Under the pieces are notes generated by a model. The model was given only the letters and a program-made list of their open reading frames with translations, searched no databases and was not told the DNA's origin. From Melocanna baccifera (Eukaryota; Streptophyta; Magnoliopsida; Poales; Poaceae): a stretch of DNA of 64,000 nucleotides. The translations under genes were made by a program, and so were the position numbers. The stretch spans positions 7,807,442 to 7,871,441 of the forward strand of contig CM070710.1 in the NCBI GenBank assembly GCA_036346265.1, read 5' to 3'. Numbering within the stretch: position 1 is the stretch's first letter; every line of letters begins with the position of its first letter. Positions 33,956 to 46,824 of this stretch are shown in pieces.

Positions 33956-36657
33956 GCTCTGATACCAACTATAACACTCCAGGACCCGTATTACCCTGAG
34001 ATACCACTAAACCACTCCACAAACTAGCCAATTTACAAGATAATATAATCTGGCAACAATTCCTGAATCATGATAAGCTAAGCTGAAGCATAATTAAAGA
34101 ATGATTGCTAATAATTTTAACTAATTAAAGCGAACCACAGCCTAACATTAAAAATCATAAATGAATAACAATGAGAGAAATGATAAATAACTAGTGACTC
34201 CATTTAATTATTACGATATGAAACATGATATGATGTGTGACAGTGAAGTGCCGCTCTACCCTTCCCATGCATACTCGAGAATCACCTGGAAGGGGAAAAA
34301 CAAGAGTAAGATAAAATCTCAATAAGCAAACTGTTTAACAAGCTAATTAAACTATAATAGTTTAATCATCAACATTTATTTCTCACAATGACCACATTTA
34401 TATCATCTACCCCAAATCACCACCAACGACGATAAACATTAGCAAATAAATTTTGTTTGACTACCTCATATCCTCAACCACAACCACTACCAATGATAGT
34501 AAAATATTAACATATTTTATCACACTAACTTTATTATTTCTCACATCCACAACAGCTATCAAAATTACCACAAGAGAAAAGAATATCATGCCACAATCCC
34601 AACCTCTACCATACCACAAGGGATGAACCCCATTCCACGACCACAGCCACATTTCTCATACCATAAGTGACTCTCATGAGTCAATTCCACATTGCAACTA
34701 TGAAGTTGCAATTGTTTGTAAAATAACTCCACCACCATACATTGCATAAGTATGCAAATGATCTTTCCACAATGCAATGCATATGAATGCGTATGATCCA
34801 CTACACCCTTACCCAACAAGGTAAGAGTGTGCATCGTACTACGGCAATGTACGATGCTGTATTGGTACGGTCGAAGCTATAAGCGGCGACATCCATAATG
34901 CAAATATCATGACATGTTACGAATGATATGATAATTATAAACCACAAGAATTTAACCACGAAGATCAACAACATAATCATCATGAATACTTCCTCATAAT
35001 CCACATGTGTCTCATTAAGCACAATACCAATGGGTCACAAGACAATTACCACAAAACCCACATTCGATTCATCAAGATCAAAATCAATCGATCTATAGGA
35101 AATTCTACCACATAGACCACAATATATTCCTCAAGAATGCTACCACCACAACAACAAATATTCACTAAGAATACTACCATCTAGGCCACAATATGTTCAT
35201 AAAGAATTCTACCCCACAACTGTATTTGTTTCATCAAAAATATTTTCACTTACCCACAATTAAACCATCAAGATTATAAGTAGTTGAATTCTTAAAATAC
35301 TACCACATGGATCACATTATGGAAGCATGTAACAATGACATAGCACCTTAAATTAATAGAATTAATTAATGTGAATATACAATGATTAATGAGTTAAACA
35401 GTAGCATAACCGCTACGTTTACTTGCCTCTACTATTGAAGCGAAGCAATCACGTGCATTCAGGAGCAAAATCACATGTTCAAAAGTACGTCTCAGCACAA
35501 TTCTATAGCAAAGAAATCACGTCTTAACAAGTAAAGGTGACGCTAATCCCCAAAACCCCACAACAACCCTCTCCGCTTAACGGTTCTATACTCTGCCCGC
35601 TGCAGCAACGCTGTTTAACATTTTTATATCTTTAAAACTATTAAACCGTTTACAGAGAAAGATATATTTCTAGATTTCTCACTTAAATACCTTCACTTTT
35701 CATGTAGATCACTTATTTTTATTTTGTTACTATCAAGGTGTAACTTAATACGCAAAACAGAGGATGTGCTCTGTTCTGGCATTCTGGACAGCCAGCTTCT
35801 AACTCTTCCCAACCACAGTACAATGCTCTAAAAAATATAATTTTTATATAGCAGTTAGATTACTTAATTCACAATTGTGACCAAAAATATAAAAATCATC
35901 TACTACTCCTAAATCACACCTGAACAGCAATTTGCCTTAGTCTGCACCCCTGACAGACACCGAGGTTTCCGACCCTGCTATGCCCAAATCCCATGGCCAA
36001 AAATTCTGAACAAAATATAGAATATGCGTATCATCGTCCTCTACAATTTTCCTTTTGGGAAGACTTGCAGGAAAAATCATTTCGTGGGTCTAAACTATGA
36101 AAACAGTAATATTGCGTGAATTGATCTACAGGCAGACAGTAGGGATTCTAATTGCTAATCTCCACCAATTCTTAGGTTAAGAACCCTAATTATAGTAAAA
36201 TTAGAGGGATTTGGAATGAGATAGAGTTACCTAGGGGATCCCCTTGGGATCACCCCTCTTCTTGCTCCTCTTCCTCTTCCTCCCTTCCTTCTCTTCTCCT
36301 TCCTCTTCCTTGTTTTCTCCTTTGCATCCATGGGCAGCAGCAATGGGGGCGAGGTGGAGGCGCAGGGAGGAGATGGGGGTGGCAGCCAGGTGGGCAAAGA
36401 GGGGAGAGGGGCCAAGGGAGAGGGTTTATAAGGGGGGTGCTAGGGTTTGGGAGGGGGTACAGGCCCTCCTTTGGGCTGGCTGGCCCACACCTCTGGAGAG
36501 CCCAAAACATCCAAATTAATTATTTTAATTTATTTGTTTTAATTTTTGATAATTTCCATAATTTAATTTTCGCCTCCTGCGATTCACCGAAAATATCGAA
36601 AAACTCCACGATTTCGCAAAACCTTCCCAGGGACGCCGTAAAGACGTTCAAGAAATT
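33956..36657 (-). mobile_element. Gypsy-type LTR with primer-binding site
   Basis: GCTCTGATACCA at 33956-33967 is the reverse complement of the plant tRNA-Met primer-binding site. Next to it, on the minus strand, the sequence ends ...GGAGTGTTATA, a mutated form of the usual GGTGTTACA LTR end. On the minus strand the LTR probably begins TGTAATTTCTTGAACG at about 36657. A TTATAAACC box near 36430 lies after a CAAACCCTAG motif, fitting an LTR promoter. Only about 280 bp of internal DNA is left, and no second LTR was found, so the copy is truncated. Exact ends are uncertain. Confidence 0.55.
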
Positions 36658-39600
36658 ACATCATCGACATCGATATATTTGTAAATATTTATATTGGATA
36701 TATGAAAATGAGATGAGTATACTTCTAATTTTTTCTCCAATTGATAAGAGAATTTTTAGCCTCTTAAAAAGAATGTGGATGCCTCTTTTAACCTCATTTT
36801 AATAATATGATAGATAGATATATAGGTGCACCTGCATTGTAAGAAAAATTGGTTGTAACCAAGACCTATAGTATGCCAAACTTTCTTAGATGAACAATTT
36901 TGGTAGATGTAGCACAAATCTAAGTAATATTTTTTAGTTTGAAATCTGAACCAACCGCTGACCATCCATCGTATGAGCCTTCATTACGTGCCAAAGCCTC
37001 TTCTTCAGTTAAAATCAAATGGCAATCCAATTTCTTGCACCTTTCCCAAAATGGTTGTACCAGATGGGGATCATTCCATTCTTTTTCTGATTTTTCAATT
37101 TATTTCTTGAAATTTCTTGAGGATGAAGTTTCTTGTACCTTTCCGATGGATGGTGCTGGCTCTGTTCTTGTGGATGGTGCTTGCTGTTCGTCAATTTGTT
37201 TTAGTTCTTGCTATTCCCCAAATTCTTGTTGTTCGTTAATGAAATCAATTCATTGTTTGTTGTTTGTTCATAAACAAATACACTACTTAATTCACTCATT
37301 GTTTGTGTTCATGAATAAATATGGTTTGTATTGGATTTTGATGAGTAGTAAGGAACACAGAGTAAGATGGATAGGAATGTAACACAAACGAAAAGTCTAG
37401 GATAGATGATAATGACTTTATCCATGAATGAACAAGTGGTAATTTGTATCAAGGTTATTAAAGACTTTTCAACTTTAAGCCATAGCTCAAGAGGCCAGAA
37501 AAGCCAGGCTACCAAACACCCCACCCGTGGCTTTGTGGAAGTTGGAAGCTGTCCCAAACAACAGGCTTCCTTGTGGGGAGAAGCTGGAAGCCTGTAACCG
37601 GCTTGGGGTAGTTTCCCATGGCTTTGGCAAGTTGGGGTTCCGACTTTGCCACTAGAGTTAAATAAAATTACCCTCTCGTACCAGGTACGAAATCCCAAAC
37701 CCCACCCTCTCACCCCCATTATCCACCCACACACCTCGAACCCTGGACGGAGTTGGTGGTGCTAGGGTTAGCATTGTGTGCCATGTTCACCCCATGCCGC
37801 CGCGCATTGCCTATGCCTACCTTCAGCAATTAGACTCCCCATGCCATTATACTCAAAACATAACATGAGTCAACGGATTATTGCTCGATAAGGATGACGC
37901 CCTATCAAATCATAATCCCATCAGAGTGTTGCAGCTCAACAATAATTATAGACTATGCTATTTTCTCATTAATACAGTATCAGGCCACATAGGGCTAAAT
38001 CTTGGAAGCGCAAGTAGGCCCGATAATAGTCGTCATCGGCAAATTAATTGTACAAAATACTTAAAGTTCGAATTGGAGGTATGAAGTTAATATTGTAGCC
38101 GTTCAACCTAGGATGACAAGCTACAGGTCGCATAATCATCCCAACTGCTGTATATGGCCTCCACCTCATCATCATTCTAGTTTGTGTCAACCTCATATCA
38201 TTGGGTGCCTTCATTTTTCACCCTACTCTTGTCAGTCTTCAAGTATACCCTAACTATGTTTGGCTCTAAAAGGGGGAGGTTTAATAGCAAGAGTAAGTAC
38301 AAGATACTCAGCAAGTTTTAAATAATAATACACATATATTTTCACCTTACTAAAATTATTACCTGAACTTTACTTAGAAACATATTTTGTTACTTAAAGA
38401 ATTTGCAGGTTTTTAATGTTCAAAACTGTTCTAATAATCGTTTTAGAGAAGAGAAAGCCCCCAATTGATTCTCGTAAACGTATCCAAGAGATTGGCATGA
38501 ATTCATGATTTATTTAAAGTATCATGTAAACTTGTATCACTTTACCCATGCTATTCTAAAATTTTCTAGCCAATGGGTCTTTCGCATTTCCTTATATGTG
38601 ATGTCAAATTCAGAATATAGAATATTTTCTCAATGTTTATTATTATATATCCACCCAACTATAAATAGTCATTGGTCGAACGTATCTGAATACTCGACAT
38701 TCCACAACACTAAATATAGGTGCCTATGGCTCACGTTTTTATGGCCTAAAGGCCAATTGAGACCCTACCCCATCCTTTATATGTATATTTCTTCTTACCC
38801 ATTGTAGAGTCTATAGCAACAAAAGAAAAGGCAACATGTTCAACCCGTTTGAGACAGGAAAAATGGTTGATACAGTTTTATGGCTCATTACGGAATGAAG
38901 ATTCTTTTTAGTCCTTATATTATATTCATATGTAGAAGGTCTCACCTACCCTTGAACCTCTTTCAGAGCACCCCCTACCCTCCTACATTATATACTCATG
39001 CAAGCCATTGCTACAGTAGTGGTCCTATCCTTTTTCTTATTTATCATGTTTGATTCTTTTAAATCCTTGCTCCTCCTCTTTTCTTCTTATAGAAATTAAT
39101 TTTGATACATTGTGATAACAGTAAAATAAGTGTAGTAAAATAACTAGTTAGAATGAACAACGACATGCTTGCTTGAGTACTGATATTGGGTGTTTGCCTC
39201 AGTGGTGATCTAAATGGTCTCTTCCCCTTGGACCATTTCTCCTCCTACATATTTTTAGACCACGATAATCTATGTTATTTTGTTTTAGTGGTAATATGAT
39301 GAATGAAGCAAGATCCCTTGTTGAAAAATTTGCGTTATCTTGGAATCATTTTCTCCCTTGTAAGTTTTACTGCTTGTTGGTATTATTTGTTGAAGATATT
39401 TGTCAAATTCTATGGGTCTTGTTTTATTTGGTGTTTTTGTGAATTTGTATTTTAGGTATCAATTTGTTATTTTCTGTTCTAGCCCAATTTCCCTTTTTGG
39501 CCCATGCCTTACTTTCTAGCCTATTTGGCTTTGGTTCTGTCTCTCTGTGTGTTGGTGACTTCGCCAGTTCTGTTGGCGAGTGAGCTCAGTGGTGTAGTGT

Positions 39601-41045
39601 GCCTTGCTGCGTTATGGAGGATATGGGTAGTGACTTTGGCACTGATGCTTTCTATTTCTCTCTTTCCTAGCCTTATCCCCTACCCTTTCTTCTTGGATGC
39701 GCTATGGCGATGACTCATGGCCTCAGTCATGGCTTTGATATGAAGGCTTGACTGGTGAAAGTTTTAACTGCACATTGATGAAATGGGAAAATGGTGGGTA
39801 AACACAAAACTATTGTCGGATGATGAAACCCACTGATGCGAGATGTGCCAATTGGCCCCGGATGGTCCGGTATCTTGGTGAGCGATTGCCCTTGTGTACT
39901 TAATTTGATAATGGGTTTTGACGGTAATTCTATTTATTTTACTTTTCTTCTTTTATTCATTTACTTATGCTTTTGCTGGTTGTTGTTTTGGATTTCATTT
40001 AATTTGCAGGTATTCACAATGTTGTGGTGGTAGCGGAGAGAATTAAAGTAGGATTTTATTTAGCTATGTTGTACGTTTGTAATCGCATTGTAACTGTAAT
40101 TGTTAACTTTGTAATTGAGTATTGTAATATATGAATGTGTATGCTGTTGGATTATGTAAATGTGGATGTATATTTGCGCATGTTTGTAAAATGACATTTA
40201 ATTACACGTTGCTTTACTTTGTCCTTGTGTTGATTTAATAATTATTTCTTAAGTGCTTGGTTTTGGTTAGTTAAGTTTTAAGGGTTATCACAACGACATT
40301 CGGTGAAACTTCCACCTCACCATCTGTCGCCTCTACCATCCTCACTAGCTCTTCATTGCCCCCGCCCAGGTCTCTACGATGCCATTCCTCCATTCGATGC
40401 TGCCACCTCCATCCTTTGCCCCAGACCAGCTCCCTCTGCCTTCGACCGACACCGCCACAACCATCCTCCACCCCAACCACCTCCCTCCACCTCCGACCAC
40501 GACACTGACCGGCCATCCTCCTTGTCCCCGACCTCCTCTGCTGTGTTCATGCTCCCCCATTCCGCGTTGAGTTAATCCTCCATCACCTCCCCCTCAATCG
40601 TTCAGATCCAAGATTTTTGTGCTTCGATTTGGCAAATGTATGCGGATGAACAATGAGTGCTAGTACTATTGGTATTGTTTTCATCAGCAGGACACAATGT
40701 TGGGATTAGTGATGTTTGATTGTGCTTTGTATTATTTGTGATGTTTTCCTCCTTCCTTGAAACAATAACTATCATGGATTCAGTTTGGATACCACAATTT
40801 GATCTATTCTATTATTGTTGTGTGTTTAAATTTTGACCTGGATTCATACGAGAGACCGTTTAATTATCCTATGATATTTGTCTTTAAGACCACAGATTAT
40901 TCAATTTAAATTGTCATTCTGGTGATTTGTTGGCAAGATTCATATTAGGTTAAAACAATAGCTATCAGTGTTGTTGTTGGCAATATTTAGGTCTTTCATT
41001 TTCTATTTTTTTTTCTCCAAGAGAAACACTTTGTTACCTTAGTGT
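36658..41045. other. Repeat-derived intergenic DNA, no gene recognised
   Basis: Long AT-rich tract with islands of higher GC (37480-37740, 40290-40600). The ORF at 36939-37382 (147 codons) and the hydrophobic ORF at 39504-39713 have no family motif or credible splice context. The stretch 40020-40290, ending AAGGGTTATCACAA, has the feel of a decayed LTR, but no partner or primer site is present. Confidence 0.45.
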
Positions 41046-42203
41046 TGATGCCAGTTGTAGGATCGAGGAGGCCGACTAGAGGGGGGTGAATAACTGGTTT
41101 TTAAAATTCTATTTTCTAATTACTATTTGTCTATTTGCGTAAACCAAGTATATAATGCGGAATCCTAACTCAAATTGGTTTAGCATAAATAACGCCTAAA
41201 TCAATAATATTCACCTAAGTGCACAACAACCTAAGTCTAGGTTTGCAATCCTAGGATAACAAGCAATTAATTTACTTTTATGAATGTAAATTAAGCATAA
41301 GAAAACAAACTATAAAGGCATGGTTTTTTTACCATAGTGTTCGTAGACTTGCTAGTCTCCCGTAGTGCACGTTGAGGTAAGCCCAAACGAATTGAACTGG
41401 CTCCACAAATTAAGCCTTCCACCTCAAATCCACTGGTGGTAGCTCTTTTTCGCTCCAAGTAAATGAGCTCCAACCTTCACAATTTTGTCGGGTCTTCTCA
41501 CAACCTTCTTTAAAAAAATCACCGTGCACGATACCTCTAATGCCTTCTAGGGGTCAGCAAACTCCAAAAGTAATAAGTCAAACCTCTCACTTGACTCTCA
41601 CCATGTGCAACGAATACACAAGCTCAAATGGATACTCAATCCACCTCTAGATACAACACATGCATCTAGAGCTTTCTCCTTACTCACAAAGTGCAATACA
41701 TGCATAATTGAGATAAGGACTTCACACTAGCTGAAAGAAGTATCAATGGACCCAGCAACTCTTACTCTAACCAGCCACGAGGGGGTATATAAACCCACAC
41801 CACAAAACCTAGCCGTTGGAAGCAAAACCCTTGAAAAATTAATATTTTTGATAGTTCCGCCGTTATAAAAAATGGAACTATCACTCCCCTCGCAACAGTC
41901 AGAAACTAGCCGTTATCAGCAAAATCGGTAGTTTTGTTGTTTATTTTCTGGTACTTCCAATCATCGGAAGTAGCACTCCACAAATACAAACTACCACCCT
42001 CGTGGGAAAGAGAAGACAACGACACAGGTGTCTCTCTGGAAAAAATATACCGCAAGATTCTTAGAACTTTCAAAGTCCAGTAGTACCGCTCACACAGAGT
42101 CAGATTCGACTTCGAGAGTACCATACCATACGGGCGGTATCGCAAGTCGAATGATCGCCACACAGAGCCGATCGAGCCAATCCGATTGGACCACTTTGAT
42201 CGA
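41046..42203. other. Repeat region beginning GACTAGAGGGGGGTGAATAA
   Basis: The opening GGATCGAGGAGGCCGACTAG motif recurs in many grass repeats. Downstream are further inverted pairs: ACTTCC/GGAAGT near 41953-41971 and ATTCGACTT (42104-42112) with AAGTCGAAT (42144-42152). No transposase or host exon recognised. It appears to form one block with the hairpin array that follows. Confidence 0.4.
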
Positions 42204-43190
42204 GCTATGTCTGGTAGTACCACGCAACACATGCGGTACTTCTGATCTTCGGTAGTACCGTGCAACACATGTTGGTAGTTCCGATTTTCTTGACAAGTGC
42301 ATATACTTCAACAAATCTTGTAAAACCCATTTGCAAGTTACAGTATCATGCACGCAAGGATTATATATGATTTTCAACAAGTTGTGAAACACATTTGCAC
42401 ACTTTTGAAATTATGATATAAGGAATTGGTTTATGGACTTAACATATTTGCAAAACACATTCGCAAAACTAAATCACATACTACAAGGATTGTGTCTGGT
42501 CTTCAACTATTTACAAAATACATCTGCAAATATAAGCCTCGTACCACAAGGAGTAGGAAACATAGACTTGAAATAGTTGCAAAACACATTCGCAATGTAT
42601 AATCCCATATTACTAATATTCAACACATGAGCTTTAACTATTTGTAAACACATTTGCAAATATAAGCATCATGCTAATAAGAGTTAGAGCAAGTGAGGTT
42701 AAGCTATCAACATATGATGAGACTTAAACTACTAGATATGACCCCTTTTAATAGTACGACAACTTATACTAGCAATTTAGTCTTCCAACCAAACATTAAA
42801 ATTGGTAAAAGACAAGGAATATATCTTTAGTCCTAGTTAGTCATACCTTTGCCTTGTGCATTTTCTTGAAACTTGATGACATACATCATCACTTTAAGTC
42901 TAGGTCCTTGTCTTGATGTGCATCAACACATGATGCATCCTTCACTTGACCTCCATCAACACATGATGGGACTTCACTTGATGATCAACATATGACCATC
43001 TTCTCTTGGACATGTATCAACTCATAATGCATCTTCTTCTTAAGCTCTATCAACACATGATGAGTTTTGTCTTTACTCGATGATCAACTCATGATCATCT
43101 TCTCTTCTTAATGGCCTTCAACACATGAAGCCATTTTCCATCATCTTGACTTGATGATCTTCAACACATGAAGTCATCCCAGATCATCCT
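42204..43190. repeat. Array of about 17 short inverted repeats with ACACA-type loop
   Basis: Successive units each have two complementary arms around a five-base centre, mostly ACACA (also ACTCA, ACATA, ACCCA, ATACA). Examples: TGCATCA/TGATGCA (42919-42937), CCATCA/TGATGG (42953-42969), GATGATCA/TGATCATC (43079-43099), TTTGCAAA/TTCGCAAA (42448-42468), and arms ATGGC(c)TTCA/TGAAGCCAT (43111-43134). Units are about 45 bp apart in the right half and about 65-80 bp apart in the left half. The arm sequences differ from unit to unit, yet each pair still matches. Not a CRISPR array: spacers and repeats are not uniform and the host is a plant. Confidence 0.8.
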
Positions 43191-43693
43191 CACTTGTGGA
43201 ACCTAATCTGTTCATCCAACTTAGGGAAATGTTAGTCTATAAATCAATTACCAAAATTTTACCATTAATACATAATGGGGGGCTAGATTTCACAATCTTT
43301 CCTTTTTGGTACTTCGTGATAATCTCAACAAATAATGAGATATAAATTAATTTGCGAGTATACACTATGTACACGACAATTGTATATTTTAGAACAAACT
43401 TTCTTAAGCAATTAACTCATTTGAATGTATGTGTTTGTTTTTAAGATTAATTGTTAGCAAAACTTACTTATTCAGTTATTATTAATCATCCAATCATTAA
43501 CACATAATGGAGGAACTAGACAACAACCTGATTATGAGCATATATGAACACACATGCTATATATATACTTAAAAGATATGTTTCGAAGTAAAGATTCTTA
43601 ATGTGTGGAAAGAGAAATATGGACCAATATTAATAAAACCACAAAGCAAAATTGAACTCCTCTTAAATGTGTGCATATAAGAATGATTAGTGA
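43191..43693. other. AT-rich spacer before the large gypsy element
   Basis: No gene. It contains several ATTAATACATAATGG / ATTAACACATAATGG-type words that resemble the neighbouring repeat block. It ends in the left copy of the aaaac target duplication (43694-43698). Confidence 0.5.
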
Positions 43694-43698
43694 AAAAC

Positions 43699-46600
43699 TG
43701 TAACATCCTGTTTTTCTGAGATTTTTAAAGCCTGGTTTTCAAAAATGAATTTTCTGAAATTTTCTGAAATTAACTGAAGCTTCAAATGAATTTTTAAAGT
43801 TTTAAATGATTTAATGTGATTAAAATAAACATTAACATAAGTGGAAAATATTTTATTTGAGTTCCTTGTGTCTCAAGGAATTTTCTGGTATTTTTGGTGA
43901 ATTTTCCGGGTTTATTTGCTATTTTCTAGAGCTGTTAGAAGTTTATTTGAATTTCTGGAAAAAGGAAAAGAAAAGAATAAACCTCACCCGCCCGATCTCC
44001 CTCTCTCCGCCACGCGTCACCCATCCGCGCCGCGCGCGCGCCGTACCCTTTCGCGCACCCGCCGCGCGCGCGCTCGATCCGCGCGCGCCACGCGTCGCGC
44101 ATCGCACTGACGCTGGCGGCGGCACCACGCGCCCGCCCTCGCCTCGCCTCGGCGCGCCGATCGCGCGCGCGCGATCCCAGCCGTTCACCCGCGCCGCGCA
44201 AACCCTAACCTAATCTTTCCCACCGTCCGATCCCGCGTTGAATCTAGCCGCCCAAACCTAATCCGCGTTCGCCCGTCACGAATCGATCGGGATTGCCTCG
44301 GTTCGCGTGTTAAAACCGCCGCGCCGCCTCGGTTCGTGTGCCCATCGCCGAACTTCGCCGCGCGCGCTCGCCTTCGCCCTCGCGCGCGCGCGTCGCCGGC
44401 CGCTCCGCCGTCGCGATGCCGCCATCGCGCGCCCCTCCGCGCGTCCGTCGTCGCCGCCGCTGATTACCTCGCCGGTGAGCCTCGCCGCCGATCTCTCGCC
44501 GTCGCCGCGTCGCCCGCTCGGCCGCCTCGCCGCACCGCGCCGCCCCTCGGTCTCGAGCCGCGCGCGCGCGCGCGCGCACACCGCGCGCGCCGCGGCGCCG
44601 CGCTGAGCGCCGCCACGCGTCGCCGATCCGCTCGCGCGCCACGCGCGTCGCCATCTCCCCGCTCCCCGCGCGCGCCGCGCGCGTCGCGACGCCGCGTGGC
44701 GAGCCGCCACGCGTCGCCGATCCGCCGTCGCCGCGCGCCGCGCCGCGCGATCTCGCCGTCGCTCGGATCTGGACCGAAGGTCCAGATCGCCGCCGCGTCG
44801 GATCGCTCTCGCCGTCGGATCCGCCGTCGCGCGCGCGCCGCGTCGGCTCGGCCCGGCCACGTCAGCCCTAGCCGGCGTGGCATCCACGTGGCATGCCACG
44901 CCGGCGCCACGCCGGCCCTAGCCGCCTCCCGAGCCACGTGGCGCCACGTCACCGCCACGTCGGCCGTGCCGCGTGGCGGATATCTCGCCGCCACGTCGCC
45001 AAGACGCCCCGCCGCGTCGACCCTCTCCCCGTGTCTTATTACGTGGACCGGGTCCACGGTGAACTCGGAATTTGGTGCACCGGGTTCACAGAGCAGAGTA
45101 GTCTTTTTCAATTTTTCCGAATTAATTTTGAATTAATTTTCCGGGAGCCCGTTCTCCTCCGTCCTAGCTCCGATTGACCCCGTTCTTTTTTCTAAATTCA
45201 TCTAAAATCGAGCTCTAGCTGTTGGTTCTGCTTTTGTGAGTTTTTGAGTTCTTTTGCTTGTCATTTTATGTGTTTCTTTGTTTCCGGTCGCTTTCTCTCT
45301 CGTTAGATTCGGATTCCGGAGGAGCAGGTTTCGCGCCAGAAGTCCAGAGTACCTCACGAGCATAACGAAGGCAAGTCGTGTCCCTTGATCATGTTGAACC
45401 CAATTTTACAAACTATTATTTAATTATTTTGCTTTAAATTACATTGCATTGCTATTTTTATTCAAACCGTTGCACAGGTAATTATTGTCCCAATTGCAAT
45501 TACACCTCCTTGACACTTTGAAATACCATGATGCCTTTGTCACCATAGGTTGGGAAATTTATTAGTGATACTAGTTTATTTATCACATGGGTTGGTACGA
45601 TTAGATTGCTTAGCCAGTTTATATTTACGTTTGGTATCATCGCACATATTAAATTATAAATTTGACTTAATGATATATGGAACTGTGGTTGGTGCCACGT
45701 GTATTAAAATTTGTGCCACGGCATTGGTGTGACGTTGGCTTGGTTATACAAATTGGTTTTTGCACTCGGGCGAATGATCGTGCAGTAAAGGGGGAAGTAC
45801 AGTTGTACTTTGGGGGATGTGGTAGTCTCGCCCGGGTAATGCTAAGGACTTAACTTTGTGTGCCATTGATCTGAGCTTAATCGTGCAAACCACATGTCTA
45901 TTATGGGATGGACCTGGCTGATTAATTTGTAATATTTCAATTCAATTCTGCCATTGTGATGGACATGGTTGCCTGATTTCCATGTGGCGCAAGGGGGTGT
46001 GATGCGAAACCCTAGCGGGCAGGATTGGGTTGAGGTAGAGCATTGTAAAGGCCTTGTTGTGATTTCCTTAGGCCTAGGCTAATCACATCGTGTGGGTACA
46101 GTTGTGCAACCTCTGCAGAGTGTAAAACTATTCGAATAGCCGCGTCCTCGGTCATGGACAGTGCTCGGGGATTTCACACGAGGGTTAGTATTTCATTTAT
46201 AACTTGGTGGATTTACGTTGGGAGTGGACAGGTAGTTCACTGTTGGTTCAAACTTGTGAATTGGTGTTCACAAGTGGTTCATGTTTATCCCTTTGATTAT
46301 CTATTATTACTGTTTTCAGTTAACTTTCGCTTTCAAGTTATTTAATATATTTCATCAATAAATGCCTTTATGCAAATTAACCTTTCAGCCTTCCTTTGGT
46401 AAGCCTTGCATATTATATTGCACATATTGTTACAAACGACTTGCTGAGTACCAATGTACTCACGGCTTTACGCCTATGTTGCTCAGTTGAAGGAGAGGAG
46501 TACTATCAGCAGGAGGTGCCAGAAGGGGAGTACTACGACGACTTCACGGATTAGGCTTCGTTCTCCACTCGATAGCCTGTGGCTTGTCGATTGGTCGCTA

Positions 46601-46824
46601 CGCTTTATTTTGGATTTCCGCTGCTATTTTGTTAAGCCCTTCCGGCTAGAGATATTGTAAGCTTGGCCATAAGGTCGTACCTTTGATATTTTATCGATAT
46701 TCTAGTTTTCCTTATTATTGTCGTGTGTATGATCGTGATGACATCTATGTTTGATGTGTGCACTAGCGTGATCTGGACTAGTGCGGTTTACGAGAGACCG
46801 AATTTGCATATTCGGGTCTCGACA
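43699..46824 (+). repeat. 5' LTR of the gypsy element, 3.1 kb
   Basis: AT-rich ends around a CpG-rich centre (about 43990-45050) that holds CGCGCG-rich, arginine-coding overlapping ORFs of no biological meaning. It contains AGACCGAATTTGCATATTCG near its 3' end, shared with the other LTR. Confidence 0.95.

Noticed and set aside
36939..37382. 147-codon ORF as a possible gene
   Set aside because: Serine/cysteine/phenylalanine-rich translation with no motif and no splice or promoter context, in repeat-rich DNA.
40303..40575. Proline-rich plus-strand ORF in a GC-rich island
   Set aside because: Low-complexity composition, no homologous motif, no intron signals. It may be eroded leader DNA but cannot be supported as a gene.
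42204..43190. CRISPR array
   Set aside because: Regular spacing of short repeats prompted the idea, but arms vary, spacers are not unique inserts between identical repeats, and this is plant nuclear DNA.
44276..45136. Long overlapping arginine/alanine-rich ORFs on both strands (also 52858-53739)
   Set aside because: They sit in the CpG-rich centre of the two LTRs, are open in many frames at once and differ between the LTR copies. Base composition explains them.
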